Source of the DNA: Atherix ibis
Lineage: Eukaryota; Arthropoda; Insecta; Diptera; Athericidae
Direction of reading: 5' to 3'
NCBI GenBank assembly: GCA_958298945.1
Contig: OY282607.1
Span: 80,565,868-80,629,867, forward strand
DNA: 64,000 bases
The position numbers and the translations under genes were made by a program. Below the pieces are notes generated by a model. It searched no databases and was not told where the DNA came from. It saw only the letters and a program-made list of their open reading frames with translations. Below, one piece after another: positions 1 through 11,089 of the stretch. How positions within the stretch are numbered: position 1 is the stretch's first letter; each line of letters starts with the position of its first letter.

Positions 1-54
1 TTATTACTATGCATTTTGTTATCTACTAAAGAAATACTTCTGTGTGTATTTCAG

Positions 55-2609
55 CTTGCAACTGAGAAACTCCACGAGCTCTATCAAAATTTGAATAGAA
101 ATGAGAAAGCGGATAATTTGGAACCATTCCATGCTGATTTATTTTTGCGTGCAATTCAAGATGTTAATACTATATTCGAAGGTAACCAACAACAAGATGC
201 ACATGAATTTTTAATGTGTGTTTTAGATAGTATACGTGAAACATGTTCAGCATTAACAGAAGCAATCAGGGAATGTCCCGATATAATTACAAATGGGTAT
301 ATTTTTAATTTTAATGTTCAACTGAATAGAAAAAAATGATATTTATTTATAATTAAATTATATTTTGCAGTCATTTAAATATAGAGGAACGAAATGATAC
401 TCAATTGCCAATAAAAAATGAGCAAAATAATGAATTAGATATTACATCATTGGGAATAGGTAAACCATCATTTTTCTCTCGTATATCATCAAAAAAGAAA
501 TGTAACGGAAAAGCTGTAAAAAATGTTCACATCACTACTGGTAAAAAGTATAATGTTATATCTGTTATTAATGATCCAATCTCTAATGATGGAGTTAGTG
601 AAAATAAAAATGTCCATAATTTAAATGATAAAAACGACTTTGTAATGGATGATAAAACAAAATTGAACGAGAAAATTCGGAAGTTAGGATTGGATTTCTT
701 CTCGGAAGATTTTGAAGGCATCACAGTTTCAACAACGAAATGCTTAAGCTGTGAAACAGTGACCGAGCAAAAAGAAGCAATGATTGATATAGCAGTTCCC
801 ATTACAAACTGTGAAGATATAGATTTAACGGATAAATATCATTTATTCATACAGGTAAGAATATTCGTGAGATGGATTTGATAATTATTAAGTTTGTAGA
901 GAACGTTTAGCATAAAAATAACATCTAGTTATAAGGAATGGGAAATTCCAACGGACCAAAAGAGTGTAAATTTAGCTCTTATAGAACTCTGGACCTTGTT
1001 CATGCACTAAGTTTAAGTGTGAACACTTGAAAGTCAACTTAGTTTAATATGCTTAATTCTATCAAGAGTTTGATGATGGCCGAAGTTCTGCAAGGTATCC
1101 TTGCTTGCAATGGGAAGTGTTTGCCATTTTATGCTGTGACCTCTAACATCCGAGAAGAGAAGTAATTAATTATGGAAGTAGTACTTGCTTAGCTAAAGCT
1201 GACCAACGCATTTTTAGATCCCCGATCTTTGATCAAAATGCTTGACACGTTGATGTGAAACAATTAACGAAAGCACAACTTCCTATGTATTGTGTTCCTC
1301 GTAGATTTATTAGAAGAAATTCAAGACTTGTTAATACTATTTGCAAGTTTCCAAATCCCCTCGTCGAAACTCCCAATATTTATGCATTGCATTCGTAGCT
1401 AATGGCCAATGTCGGTCATTTCTAGTTGTTGCGTATTTCTAAAAATATGTAATTAAGATTTATTCACATATAAAAATAGAAAACTTTGGCTGAAAAATAT
1501 TAAAATAAAAACAATTTGCTTTTGTAATCGATTCTAACGCGGCAATAAATAAAATTTCTAGTTTTACATTTTATTGTTGGAAATTGAACAAAAATGAAAA
1601 GTTTTGTATTGATGTTATTATTATTTTTGATTATTTATTTTAGAACAGTTGCATGACTCGGGAGAATTTTCGTGGCGAAAATAAATATCGTTGTGAAAAA
1701 TGTATTGGATATACCGAAGCCATCCGTTCAATATCTTATGAAGTTCTTCCAAGATTATTGGTGATTCAACTTAGTCGTTTTTCAGGTGGCATGGAAAAAA
1801 TTAGCAGCTATTTTCCTACACCATTTGTTCTTCAATGTTTTTGTGCAAAATGCTGTAGTCTGCCCGAAAATAAAAAACTGCACGTGTATAAATTGTATAG
1901 TGTCATCACACATGTCGGCGCATCAATGTCGGTTGGCCATTATATAGCATACACATGTTCGCTTGATGCTTCTAAAGATTATATTAACTGTTCAAAAGTT
2001 CGAAAATGTGCAGAGATGAATTTTAGTAACACTTCAGCAAATAGTATTAATTGTAATAATAGTGCAATTACTGAACAAATTATAAATACAGATACAAAAA
2101 ATAGACTGCTCAAAAAGAAAATCTTTGGACGCAATAAATCAAATAATAGTGGTGATATTAGTAAGCATGTAAAGAAAATTAGTCACTTTTCAAACTTAAC
2201 GAAAAGTCTTGATAAGCTAACTCTTTTGAAGAGTATATCGTGTCAGAGTATTAATTGCTGTGGTATTCAACTTAAACATAATGTGTCATCATCAAATGAA
2301 ATGAATTTTAATAATATATCATCATCCGTAACAAACAATTCAGCATTTCCCGATATGAGTAATGACGATATTATTAGTCGGCCTTATCTATTCAATAAGA
2401 ATGATTTAAAAAATACATCAAATTTTAATAACAGCCCAAAATCTCATTGCAAAGAGGATCATAATTTCATTGAGCCAGTATGGTATATGTGCGATGATGA
2501 TAAAATCAAAACAATGACCCAAAGTGAATTTGAAGAGTTATTATCACCAAAACGAAAAATTATGATAACACCTTATTTATTATTTTATGCTAGAAGTAAT
2601 ATTCAATAA
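55..2609 (+). CDS. USP1: USP1-like ubiquitin-specific protease, 3' exons (partial)
   Basis: Ubiquitin C-terminal hydrolase of the C19 family; USP1 removes ubiquitin from PCNA and FANCD2 in DNA-damage tolerance (known of the family). Exons read in one frame: 55-296 (acceptor tttcag before 55), 371-854, 1644-2609, with GT/AG introns between. The first exon has the QQD box (QQQDAHEFL) followed by SIRETC, as in USP1. The second has the zinc-finger pair CLSC with TEQKEA. The third has CEKC, the histidine box GHYIAYT, then about 190 residues of Asn/Ser-rich insert before WYMCDDDKI and the terminal YLLFYAR. The cysteine box lies upstream of the window, so the gene is truncated by the window edge and not visibly broken. 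Poly(A) signals AATAAA lie at 2738 and 2908. The USP1 assignment rests on the IRETC, TEQKEA and final YLLFY contexts; another USP is possible. Confidence 0.75.
855..1643 (+). other. USP1 intron with unidentified inserted sequence
   Basis: Intron running from the donor GTAAGA at 855 to the acceptor AG at 1642-1643. Its middle (about 940-1420) is less AT-rich than its flanks, which is typical of an old insertion, but I see no coding motif, terminal repeat or target duplication that identifies it. Confidence 0.5.
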
Positions 2610-3630
2610 CGTATGAAGATGATTCTGTATAATTTTCGTTAAACATTCAGTAGATTAACAAATTGACGTATTTAACAAATACAGTGCAAATATATAAATC
2701 TCATAATATCATTGGAAAAGATTTTAGGACAGGATTTAATAAAATTTATTGATGGGAAAACATAACAATTTGGATATATGCAAATATATTATAGTATGTG
2801 AGATGATGAGATAGATTATTCTTATTTAAAAATGTTGATTAAAATTAAAAAGACAAAATATTGTTTTTTTATATATTGGAGAAACTTAATATTGTATTAT
2901 TTTACAAAATAAAAGCTATGAAAAAAGCACATTCACTGATTTTGAATAAATTATTCCCCGTTATTAGAGCAATCATTTTGAATTGACCCTTTTATCTTAT
3001 TATAATATTAGGCGGATGTCTAAATACAAGAACTAAAAGTAGCATATACTTTTAACCTTTGTGAAGACATTGACATCAAAACAATGACCTAAAATACAGA
3101 CGAAGATTTCATCGAAAGTGCCCATTTAAGATACTTTTCGATGAATTGTTTTTTATGAAAGATGGAATTTAACGCTTAGAAATTATGCTTTTAAATGGCA
3201 AGACATCAAGTATATTCTATAAAAGCTAAGTTAATTAAAACCTCACTTAATTTTAGACATTGTCAAATCAAGTAAATAAATAAATTCTTAGCAATTTTAG
3301 GTACATTTGTAATCCACGGATCGCCTAAAGAGATACCCGCAATCAACGCGCAAAACAAACGTCCTTCTATGAATTTTTGACAATCCAGCTAAATAGATAC
3401 AGGTGGTTGCACGAATCTCAATCATACACCAGCGACGCAGCTAACTTCAAACCAAAGCACAATTTCAATTTCTTGCTTGGACTTCCTCATGCAAGAAATA
3501 CTATAGGGTCCCTTTGTTGCAAACCCTCATACCCGAACCTCTTTTGGTACCCTCTATGGCAAGTTGCCTAATATACCATCTCTACTTTAAACCATACTTC
3601 GTGTTCCATGCATGAAGCAGTTATATATTG
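2610..3630. other. USP1 3' UTR and intergenic sequence
   Basis: The AT-rich 3' UTR has two AATAAA signals (2738 and 2908). From about 3300 the composition becomes more balanced, leading into the repeat cluster beyond 3640. No gene is visible; the short reading frame at 3377-3571 has no family motif. Confidence 0.5.
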
Positions 3631-3639
3631 TTATTTAAC

Positions 3640-4300
3640 GTCACCTTACTGTCTGCAACATAAAACTACGAGTCGCCTACGACTACAGGGATTGAGTTAC
3701 GCTCAATCAGCGCATACCATAACTGAATATTAGCAATCAGTAATCAGTTACAAGCTGATTGCCTCAACTGCTGGCGACGAGGCCTACCTTAAACCTCTGC
3801 TGTCGTCAGCAGTGACAGCACCCGAGATAATTGCAAAGTATTACTACATTTGACAGTTATGTCCCTTCAGCGATCCGGATGACACCCACCACGCAAATGC
3901 CTAAGCACCTCACCAATAATCGAGCACAGAACTAGTTCATAGTTTTTATAGTACACAAACAGGTACGACTCTACTCACATAAGCATATACAAGCAAATAC
4001 TATAAAAGTACTATGCCTGAAAGCTATGCAAAGCTTCAACACCATAATCCTAAAAGCATTAATCACCAACAGGTACGACTCCACTCAAATTAGCAATACA
4101 AGCAAACTGTATATAGCATTATGCCTGAAGGCTATGCAAAGCTTCAACGCCATAGTCTTGGAGGATCCATTTTATATTGAACTTCCTTCTGTGGGGCTTC
4201 TCGGTTTCCGTGGTACCTAATTTATTTATTAGAGTACTTTAGGTCTGTACTCCGCTCTGTAAGAAGTGGTCAGCAACCTTGTAAATTCCTGACCTTTTTC
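3640..4300 (-). repeat. R1-type LINE 3' tail copy, with internal duplication
   Basis: On the minus strand this stretch matches the sequence at 13900-14290 and 52870-53370: a segment reading gcgtatctcaatccc, then a block ending in gtcactgcttatgacagcag, then a block with ccttgtaaattcctg. At 13.7 kb the same sequence follows directly on an R1-clade ORF2 end, so I read it as that LINE's 3' untranslated tail. It is 5' truncated, with no coding part here. Borders are approximate. Confidence 0.6.
3961..4180. repeat. 110-bp tandem duplication
   Basis: Two adjacent units begin with aggtacgactc at 3961 and 4071. Both continue through agcaatacaagcaaa-like sequence and tatgcctgaa to gctatgcaaagcttcaac. 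Units differ at scattered positions, so the duplication is not recent. Confidence 0.75.
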
Positions 4301-4669
4301 CTCTTCCTTTCCCTCACAAATTCCTTCTATTCTTCCTCATTCACCTCTGGCTCTTTCTATTTCCATCAATTTTGTTCATGCACCACCTCCAGTAGGGTTT
4401 ACTATGTGATTATTAATTTTAATATCACATTTGGAGTACACGACATATCCACTGTCGGATATCTACTTTTACGCCTTGTTAGCTATTTTACCTTTTTATG
4501 CCATCATTGGAATGAGAAGCTGGAATATACTTAACATCCCGCCGCCGGGCGCCATGCATGATGCAGTCAAGTATTCATTATTTCTATCTGTAGACCTGTA
4601 GATCGCTCTCCACGTTACACGCGACACATTTGTGCAATCATCTAGTTCCGCCACTGAACCAGTTCCATC

Positions 4670-5010
4670 CATCATAGGTAGCACCATTGCTAACAGTTAG
4701 TAACCGGTTACAAGCTAGTTACCCTAACAGTTGGTAGCAAGGCTTACCTAAACCTCTACTCTCATCTGCAGTGTTAGTAGTCCTAAAACTGTACCGGCGA
4801 CCTAGGTGTCAACCCCAGCCACCACGTTAAAGCCAAAGACTCCTTACCTTGGTCGGGCACGTTGGGCGAATTACCGTGCGGCTCCCAACCCCAATGGCAC
4901 CATTTTTTTTATTAAAGAGTACTTGCTTGGTACTCCTTACTCAAAGAGCTACAGTAGAATAAACCTTGTAAATTCCTTGGCACTGCTAGACCAGTGGATG
5001 CAATTTTCGG
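4670..5010 (-). repeat. Second R1-type 3' tail copy
   Basis: Another diverged minus-strand copy of the tail family: gttacaagctagttacc, the paired cctaaacctctactctc block, and gagtacttgcttggtactcc before ccttgtaaattcctt. It may be a separate insertion from the 3640-4300 copy. Confidence 0.5.
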
Positions 5011-5746
5011 TACAATCAAATTAAAGTAATTGAAGTCAAAAAATCCTAAGTATATAAAAATAACCTGAGGACACGAAATCCTCTCGTCATTCGAAGACCA
5101 GTGACATCTCACGGGATAATACACACATAAAAAAGATCTTTTCGACCCTAAGCTCATACTCATACAAATTATACTGTTTATTTATCATTTGCTTAGATGA
5201 AGGGTTAACAATCTGTGGTTTATTACGTAAAGGTACTGCACCTTAATTTGTCTGGATCAATCACTTCGATCACTTTGGATTAACTTAGTGTTATATTGTA
5301 TCTGATGGTTGTTATCAAATCAATAACTATTACTTTTTCCTCGAATTGCGTGATGGCTCGATAATGTTGGCTTGCATGCACCTTACTTGGCACGAATTGT
5401 TAATGGCCTTAGATTGTGTATACCTACAGTGACATAGAAATTCAACGACTGTGAATTCTACCAACAGTTGTTCCGTGAGGGACCATAACCATAGTTTTTT
5501 TGTACCTTGGACCGCAAGAATTTAATTAATTAGGTGTAAAACTATTGAGTGAAATAATACCAATTATAAATAACATAATACCAAAAATTTACACCGATTA
5601 CTATTGTCCCATTTATTTATAAAAAAAAACATCGTTCATGCACGATCTATACAATTATATTTTAAATTTTTTTTTGGTATGACCTTTACTAGATTTAAAA
5701 CTAATACTAATTAACAATTATAATATTGAATTTGATAAGATTCAGT
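5011..5746. other. Intergenic, nothing recognised
   Basis: AT-rich sequence downstream of the coiled-coil gene's stop codon. It presumably includes that gene's 3' UTR (a minus-strand AATAAA lies near 5612-5617). No gene or repeat identified. Confidence 0.4.
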
Positions 5747-8700
5747 TCACAATATATTTTTATTTAAGTAACTATTTTCTAAAGTTGAAAAGAGGTGAAA
5801 GAATGGACAGGAAGTATTCTTTTCACAGCAGGTGCAATATTTTTTACTGCTCTCATTTGCATCCCCTCCAAAAGCTGGTCTTAACTTTTTTGCAGCTTTA
5901 TAGATTTCGTAATGTATATAGGCCAATTCTTTTAGTGTGAGAAATTCAATTCCTTTACGGAGAATTTCTTTGCAAATTTTATGTAATTTCGTCCATTTGT
6001 TTAAATTTGGTATGCTTTGAGATTCTCCATATATATTTTTGCCATATTTTCTATTGTCGGTAATTTGTTTCCCATCACTATTTGCCAATAGAACATTAAA
6101 ATCTTCATATTTTTGAATTTTCATTATTGAATTCTGGAGAAGCTTGTTTGTACCTCGAAGAAGTTCTATTTCTTTATCATGATTTGCTTCTAAATCGTGT
6201 AGTTCTGCCTCATGCGCTAATTGCATATTTTGCAAATCCGATTGATATGACATTGAAATAGAAAGAACCTTCGAGTTAAACGACTTGCGAAGCTTTTCAA
6301 TATTGACTAAACTTATGTGTGAAGATTTGGTATTTACAAACTCTTTTATACCTTGACCATTTGGAGCAATACTTTTATAAGTTTGCGATATTTGGTGATT
6401 TGGACGATCTGGACGATGTTGATCTGGGCGATCTTGAATTGGACGATCTGGAGTTGAACGATCTAGAATTGGAGGATCTGGAGTTGGACGATCTGGAGTT
6501 GGGCGATCTGGAATTGGAGGATCTGGAATTGGACGATCTGGAATTGGACGATCTGGAGTTGGATGATCTGTAGTTAGATGATCATGACTTAAGCGATCTC
6601 GACTTAGGCGATCTCGAATTAGGCGATCTCGATTAAGGCGATCTCGGTCTAGACGAATTTGATCTGGACGATCTCGAATTGGGCGATTATGATCTGGACG
6701 ATCTTGAATTGTAGGATCATGATTTGGGTGATCTTGAATTGGACGATCTTGAATGGCGCGATCTTGATTTGGACCATCTTGATCTGGGCGATCTCGAATT
6801 GAGCGATTTTCATCCATGAGATCGTGATCTGGGCGATTTAAATGAGGGCGATCTTCAATGAGACGATCTTGAACCGGACGATCTTGAACAGAATAATCCT
6901 GATTTGGAATATCTGCTTCTATAGAATGATATTTATGTGTAGGTTGTTCGCCCATGTTTTGATCTTCTAGTTTTTTTAATTTTAACAGACAATTAAACAA
7001 TTTTTGTTCGACTTCGATGAAATTTTCCTCCTGCTTTCTGAGCTGATTTTTTAGTTCTTCTACTAACCGGTCCTTGTCAGTGAATTCTGGTCTGTTGTTT
7101 ATTTGTTGTGAATTAATTGAAAGTGGTTCAATTTGTTGTTCTGTTTCCTGTTGAGTTTCTTTTAAATTTTTATTATATTCGAGAACTTCTAAATTTTTAT
7201 TATCCCCGAGAACTTCTAAATTTTTATTATCCTTGACAACTTCTAAATTTTTATTATCCTCGATAACTTCTAAATTTTTATTATCTTCGATAACTTCTAA
7301 ATTTTTATTATCCTCGATAACTTCTAAATATTTATTAATTTCAGGAACTTCTAAATTTTTATTATCTTCACGAACTTGTTCTTCGATCTCTTCGGGTAAT
7401 ATTTGTGGTTTGTCCAAAGTTTCCTGCGCTAACTGATCCTGTTTTTGAATTATTTTTTCATCCTCTGCTAAATTGATTTGTTTTGGTAATTCCATCTTAT
7501 TGATATCATTACCAGCTAAAACATCATCTAATTCTAATATAAGAGTGTGTTCGTCTTCTTCCCCATTATTAATCAATTCGATTAGCTTGTTTTTTCCATC
7601 TCTTATACTACGAAGACATTCTTTTAATTTCAATTCGCTACCTTTAATATTATATAAATTTCTATTTAATTCATTAATTTGATATTTTTGCAAAACTAAT
7701 TGTTCAGCAAATTTAGTGAGTATATGTTTGATATATTCAATATTGTGTGAATTATTATCTAAATTGGCTTCATGCACTAAAGCACTTTTGGAAGATTTTT
7801 TTGAAATATTATCATTTGGTATTGTCAGATCATGTTCAGTTATTGTTGTAGATTCATTTGCTTCCAAAATAGGCACCACTTCTTCAGAAAAATTACTCTT
7901 TTCGTTACTAATTACTTTTTCAATAACAAGATCCTCATTGATAGTGTTTTTACCTAAAAGCTCATTATTATAATTTTTAAATTTATTTTCACATTCTTCT
8001 AGTTGATTATTCAAATCTCTTATTTGCATTTTTAAAGATTCAATTTCTTTTTCTTTTTTAATATTTAAATTCTTTTCCATTTCAAAATTGCTCTTTGTTA
8101 ATCCCAAATCGAATTCGAACTTTTCTACAGAACTCTTCAGGTTCTTTTCTTCAAAAGAAATGTCTTCTTCATGTTTTCGCAAATCATTAAATTTTTTTTC
8201 CAAATCGAAATTTTTTATTATCAAATCACTTTGCTGCTTTTTAAGAGATTTTTGTAAAATATTCATTTTATTCAGACAGTTTTTAAAATAGTTTGGATAT
8301 AATGTGATGATAAATTTATAAAAATTGGACAATTCTTCTTTCGTATATGGTATTTGTTGATCGGAAATGCTTTTAAGATCATCTAAACTATTTCGAAAAG
8401 CTATATTGTTTGCACCACCTAGTGTTTTCGAAACAATAATTACCTTTTCGATTATAAAATATCTGTACTTTAATTGATTAACAATATTTTGACTATTTTT
8501 GTGAATTGATAGTATATAAAATAGAAGTTTTTTAATTATATTCAACATGTTCGTTCTTTGATGTTGCCCTTGTAAAAATGTTGAACTTGATTTATTACTT
8601 CCACTATTTTCGTACAAAGGTTTTTGATGTTCATCTTTTTCAGCAGCTGCACTATTACGGAGGTCCTTAATTTGCTGTAATAGCCCTTGTATCTCTTCAT

Positions 8701-9082
8701 TTAATTTAATTAGTTCTATTTTTTGTTCGGCCTTCTCTTTTTCACTGATATTTAACAATACATGCAATGGTTCTGTCTGTGGTTCGATTGCATGCCTTGT
8801 TACACTATCTTTTAATAGATTTGATTTTTCGAAATTACCAATTAATTTCTTCGAACTGATAATTTCATCAGCTAAAGATGTTCTATTCTCATATTCTTTA
8901 AATATCTGACTTAAAGTCAATTTCATTACCAAGAACATATCATGAATATGATCATCGTAGCGTTTTTTCTCTTTTAATTTTTTGTTAAAAGAATCATTTT
9001 CGTTATGCTTCAGTTGTTTTAACTGGTTCTGCATTATCATACAGTCATATTGGTACTGTTGGTCCATATCCGTAATCATATT
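5747..9082 (-). CDS. Large coiled-coil protein, terminal exon with two internal repeats
   Basis: Open for 1,111 codons on the minus strand. A splice acceptor (cttaattag) lies at 9083-9084, so the first methionine at 9079 is probably internal and the exon continues the exons at 17136-15746 in phase 0. Most of it is heptad-rich Lys/Glu/Leu coiled coil (about residues 60-560 and 650-720 counted from 9079). Residues about 570-636 are a nine-residue repeat (DNKNLEVIE type). Residues about 725-895 are a five-residue Arg-Pro-x-x-Asp repeat. Another short coiled coil follows, then a C-terminal domain with WTKLHKICKEILRKGIEFL and a Cys-rich end (CTCCEK...C). I do not recognise an orthologue; a centrosomal, golgin or other scaffold role would be a guess from the coiled coil alone. 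Confidence 0.8.
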   Translation of the reverse strand, partial: NMITDMDQQYQYDCMIMQNQLKQLKHNENDSFNKKLKEKKRYDDHIHDMFLVMKLTLSQIFKEYENRTSLADEIISSKKLIGNFEKSNLLKDSVTRHAIEPQTEPLHVLLNISEKEKAEQKIELIKLNEEIQGLLQQIKDLRNSAAAEKDEHQKPLYENSGSNKSSSTFLQGQHQRTNMLNIIKKLLFYILSIHKNSQNIVNQLKYRYFIIEKVIIVSKTLGGANNIAFRNSLDDLKSISDQQIPYTKEELSNFYKFIITLYPNYFKNCLNKMNILQKSLKKQQSDLIIKNFDLEKKFNDLRKHEEDISFEEKNLKSSVEKFEFDLGLTKSNFEMEKNLNIKKEKEIESLKMQIRDLNNQLEECENKFKNYNNELLGKNTINEDLVIEKVISNEKSNFSEEVVPILEANESTTITEHDLTIPNDNISKKSSKSALVHEANLDNNSHNIEYIKHILTKFAEQLVLQKYQINELNRNLYNIKGSELKLKECLRSIRDGKNKLIELINNGEEDEHTLILELDDVLAGNDINKMELPKQINLAEDEKIIQKQDQLAQETLDKPQILPEEIEEQVREDNKNLEVPEINKYLEVIEDNKNLEVIEDNKNLEVIEDNKNLEVVKDNKNLEVLGDNKNLEVLEYNKNLKETQQETEQQIEPLSINSQQINNRPEFTDKDRLVEELKNQLRKQEENFIEVEQKLFNCLLKLKKLEDQNMGEQPTHKYHSIEADIPNQDYSVQDRPVQDRLIEDRPHLNRPDHDLMDENRSIRDRPDQDGPNQDRAIQDRPIQDHPNHDPTIQDRPDHNRPIRDRPDQIRLDRDRLNRDRLIRDRLSRDRLSHDHLTTDHPTPDRPIPDRPIPDPPIPDRPTPDRPTPDPPILDRSTPDRPIQDRPDQHRPDRPNHQISQTYKSIAPNGQGIKEFVNTKSSHISLVNIEKLRKSFNSKVLSISMSYQSDLQNMQLAHEAELHDLEANHDKEIELLRGTNKLLQNSIMKIQKYEDFNVLLANSDGKQITDNRKYGKNIYGESQSIPNLNKWTKLHKICKEILRKGIEFLTLKELAYIHYEIYKAAKKLRPAFGGDANESSKKYCTCCEKNTSCPFFHLFSTLENSYLNKNIL
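6397..6920 (-). repeat. Coding minisatellite, 15-bp unit (RPxxD)
   Basis: The plus strand shows repeats such as ggacgatctggaatt with a 15-bp period; the minus strand translates to RPIPD, RPTPD, RPIQD and RPDQ variants. The copies at 6420-6560 are nearly identical, while those nearer 6600-6900 are diverged, so one end of the array looks recently expanded. Every unit keeps the frame of the surrounding gene. Confidence 0.9.
7170..7370 (-). repeat. Coding minisatellite, 27-bp unit (DNKNLEVIE)
   Basis: About seven to eight in-frame copies of a nine-residue unit, seen on the plus strand as acttctaaatttttattatc at 27-bp intervals. The core NKNLEV is kept while the two or three acidic residues vary. 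Confidence 0.9.
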
Positions 9083-9639
9083 CTAATTAAGAAAGTTCAT
9101 TAATTATAGTTTTACAATGGTCAAAAATTATAAAACCTAAATTATTAAATTATTTACATAAATAGTAAAATAAATATTCTAGTGTGTGTGTAGATTGTAG
9201 ATCTCCTAGATAGGCCTCTATACAAAAATGCTGTGTACTTATTTACTAAAGCATATTCGTAAGGACGCAAAAATTTGCAAAATAACAGATTTTTGTTTCT
9301 GCCAAAAAAACTTCATTATCTATGGTAATATAATGAACTATTTTTAAATTATTTTATGAATTCAATTATTTTTGCAAATACATTAGATATAAAATTGAAA
9401 TTCAACTTCTTGATATCTTAAAAAATTAAAAATTTAAATACAGTGAAAGCCCGTTTTTATGTTTTTATAGGGACTGATAAAAAAAACATGTAATTAGAGA
9501 GGAAAACTTAGAATGGGGGTTAGAAAAAAAAATTTAAATTATTTTTTATTTAGAAAATTATGCAAATTGGTTTGGTACATTTTTTTGTGTTGGTGTAAAG
9601 TTCTGTCGTTCTTTTCTAAAGAAAAAACTAAATTTTTTT
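9083..9639. other. Intron sequence, nothing recognised
   Basis: AT-rich 3' part of the long intron of the coiled-coil gene. A short block near 9440 (cagtgaaagcccgttttta) could be an end of the Tigger element whose body is at 11.1-12.1 kb, but I could not find a convincing partner. Confidence 0.35.
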
Positions 9640-10700
9640 TTCCTGTTTTTATTCAAAAATTAATCCAAAATATAATTTCCTTTATTAGTTACAACTGTCT
9701 GCCAGCGTTCTGCTAGTTTATCCAACCCCCCTGGAAAGAAGTTCTCGTTTTTACACGCAAAGTATTCTTCCACTACCATTTGGACAACATCATAATTCAT
9801 ATATTTATTTCCATTAAGAAAGTTTTGCATCGACCTGACTGAGGTAGAGTTTCCCAACCCAACTCTGCAATTTTTTGTACGGGTTTTCTCGCCACGTGCG
9901 GTGTAGCGTTATCATGGTGAAAAATTACACCCTTTCCGTTGGCCAAATATGGACGTTTACGTTGAATTTCTTTATTCAAAACATTAAGTTTTGCAAACAG
10001 TAACGATCAGAATCGACCGTATAATTTTCTTTCAGCAACTCATAGTGGACAATACCCCTCCGATCCCACAAACAACACATCATAACTTTCTTTTGATGCA
10101 CGCCAGCTTTGGCTGTGGTCGGTGGTGTCTCCCCTTTGTAAACATATGCTTTTTTTCTTATCACATGTTTATAAACTATCCACTTTTCATCACCAGTCAC
10201 CAAGCGGTCCAAAAACGGTTCCCTTTTGTGACGAGCAAGATTTGAAGAACATATTGAAATTCGATCCATTAAATTTGTTTCGCTTAATTCGTGTGTCACC
10301 CAAAAAGAGAGTCTGTCTGGACACAAAACCAAGCCTTTTAATGTGCTCTAAAGTAGTAGTCTGATGAATTCCAAACTTGAAGCCCACTTCTATGGAATTT
10401 AATATGTGATTTGTCCTGATCATACTGCGTAGCACTTCGTCATTGACATCTGATCTGCGTTCATCTTTCAAAGCTTCCCTGATCTGCGCTCATCTTTCAA
10501 AGAAACATCACCCGAACAAAATTTCACAAACCATCTCTGGCATGTATGAGCTGTTACTGCGTCTTCTCCAAACACGCCACACAAGTTTTTTTGCTTCCAT
10601 CGAATTGTTCCCTTTTTGGAACTCATACAACATACAATGTCTTAAATGCACTTTTTCTTCACACATGTTGTCTGTTTTACAAGTTTAAAAAAACTGACAA
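9640..10700 (-). mobile_element. Mariner relic, irritans-like, inactive
   Basis: Minus-strand fragments in order: HTH region with FGEDAVTAHTCQRWFVKF, the first catalytic Asp in VTGDEKWIVY, the second in IFHHDNATPHVA, and C-terminal WQTVVTNKGNYILD. The reading frame is broken in several places, one of them a tandem duplication of about 28 bp near 10449-10502. The stretch that should hold the third catalytic Asp (family form SPDLAPSDYHLF) is deleted: the sequence jumps from ETLPQ to an RSMQNF-type segment near 9838. It sits in the long intron of the coiled-coil gene. Confidence 0.85.
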
Positions 10701-11089
10701 AAATACGAAAAAATATGTACGAGTATAAACCATCAATCATACACTAATCTAACGGTTTAAATCGATTTCAGTCGAATCAGAATTCTCCCTAAAAATCGAC
10801 AACGCATACAAGTGCAAGTGTATTCAAAAACGACAGAACTTTCCCTTACATCCAATAGTTTTTTCGATCTTATAAATCGATGAGAATGTTTCGTCTTGTG
10901 CGTCTTCAATGCTGGTAAAGTAGCTTTTAAGGCCCTCATTTATATGCCTCATAGCATCTTCTTTTATTGAAATTGGATGGATTAAGTTTACCTCTTCTTC
11001 ACCAGATTAAGTTTTCCTGCTTGTGACTGTCGAGGTTCATGTAATTTTGTAAATGTTCGGTCGAAATTTATTTTCAGCGATCGACAGTA

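Noticed and set aside
6319..6573. Plus-strand acidic Asp-Leu-Glu repeat frame
   Set aside because: It is the complement of the 15-bp coding minisatellite of the minus-strand gene; a period divisible by three keeps both strands open. No independent evidence of a gene.
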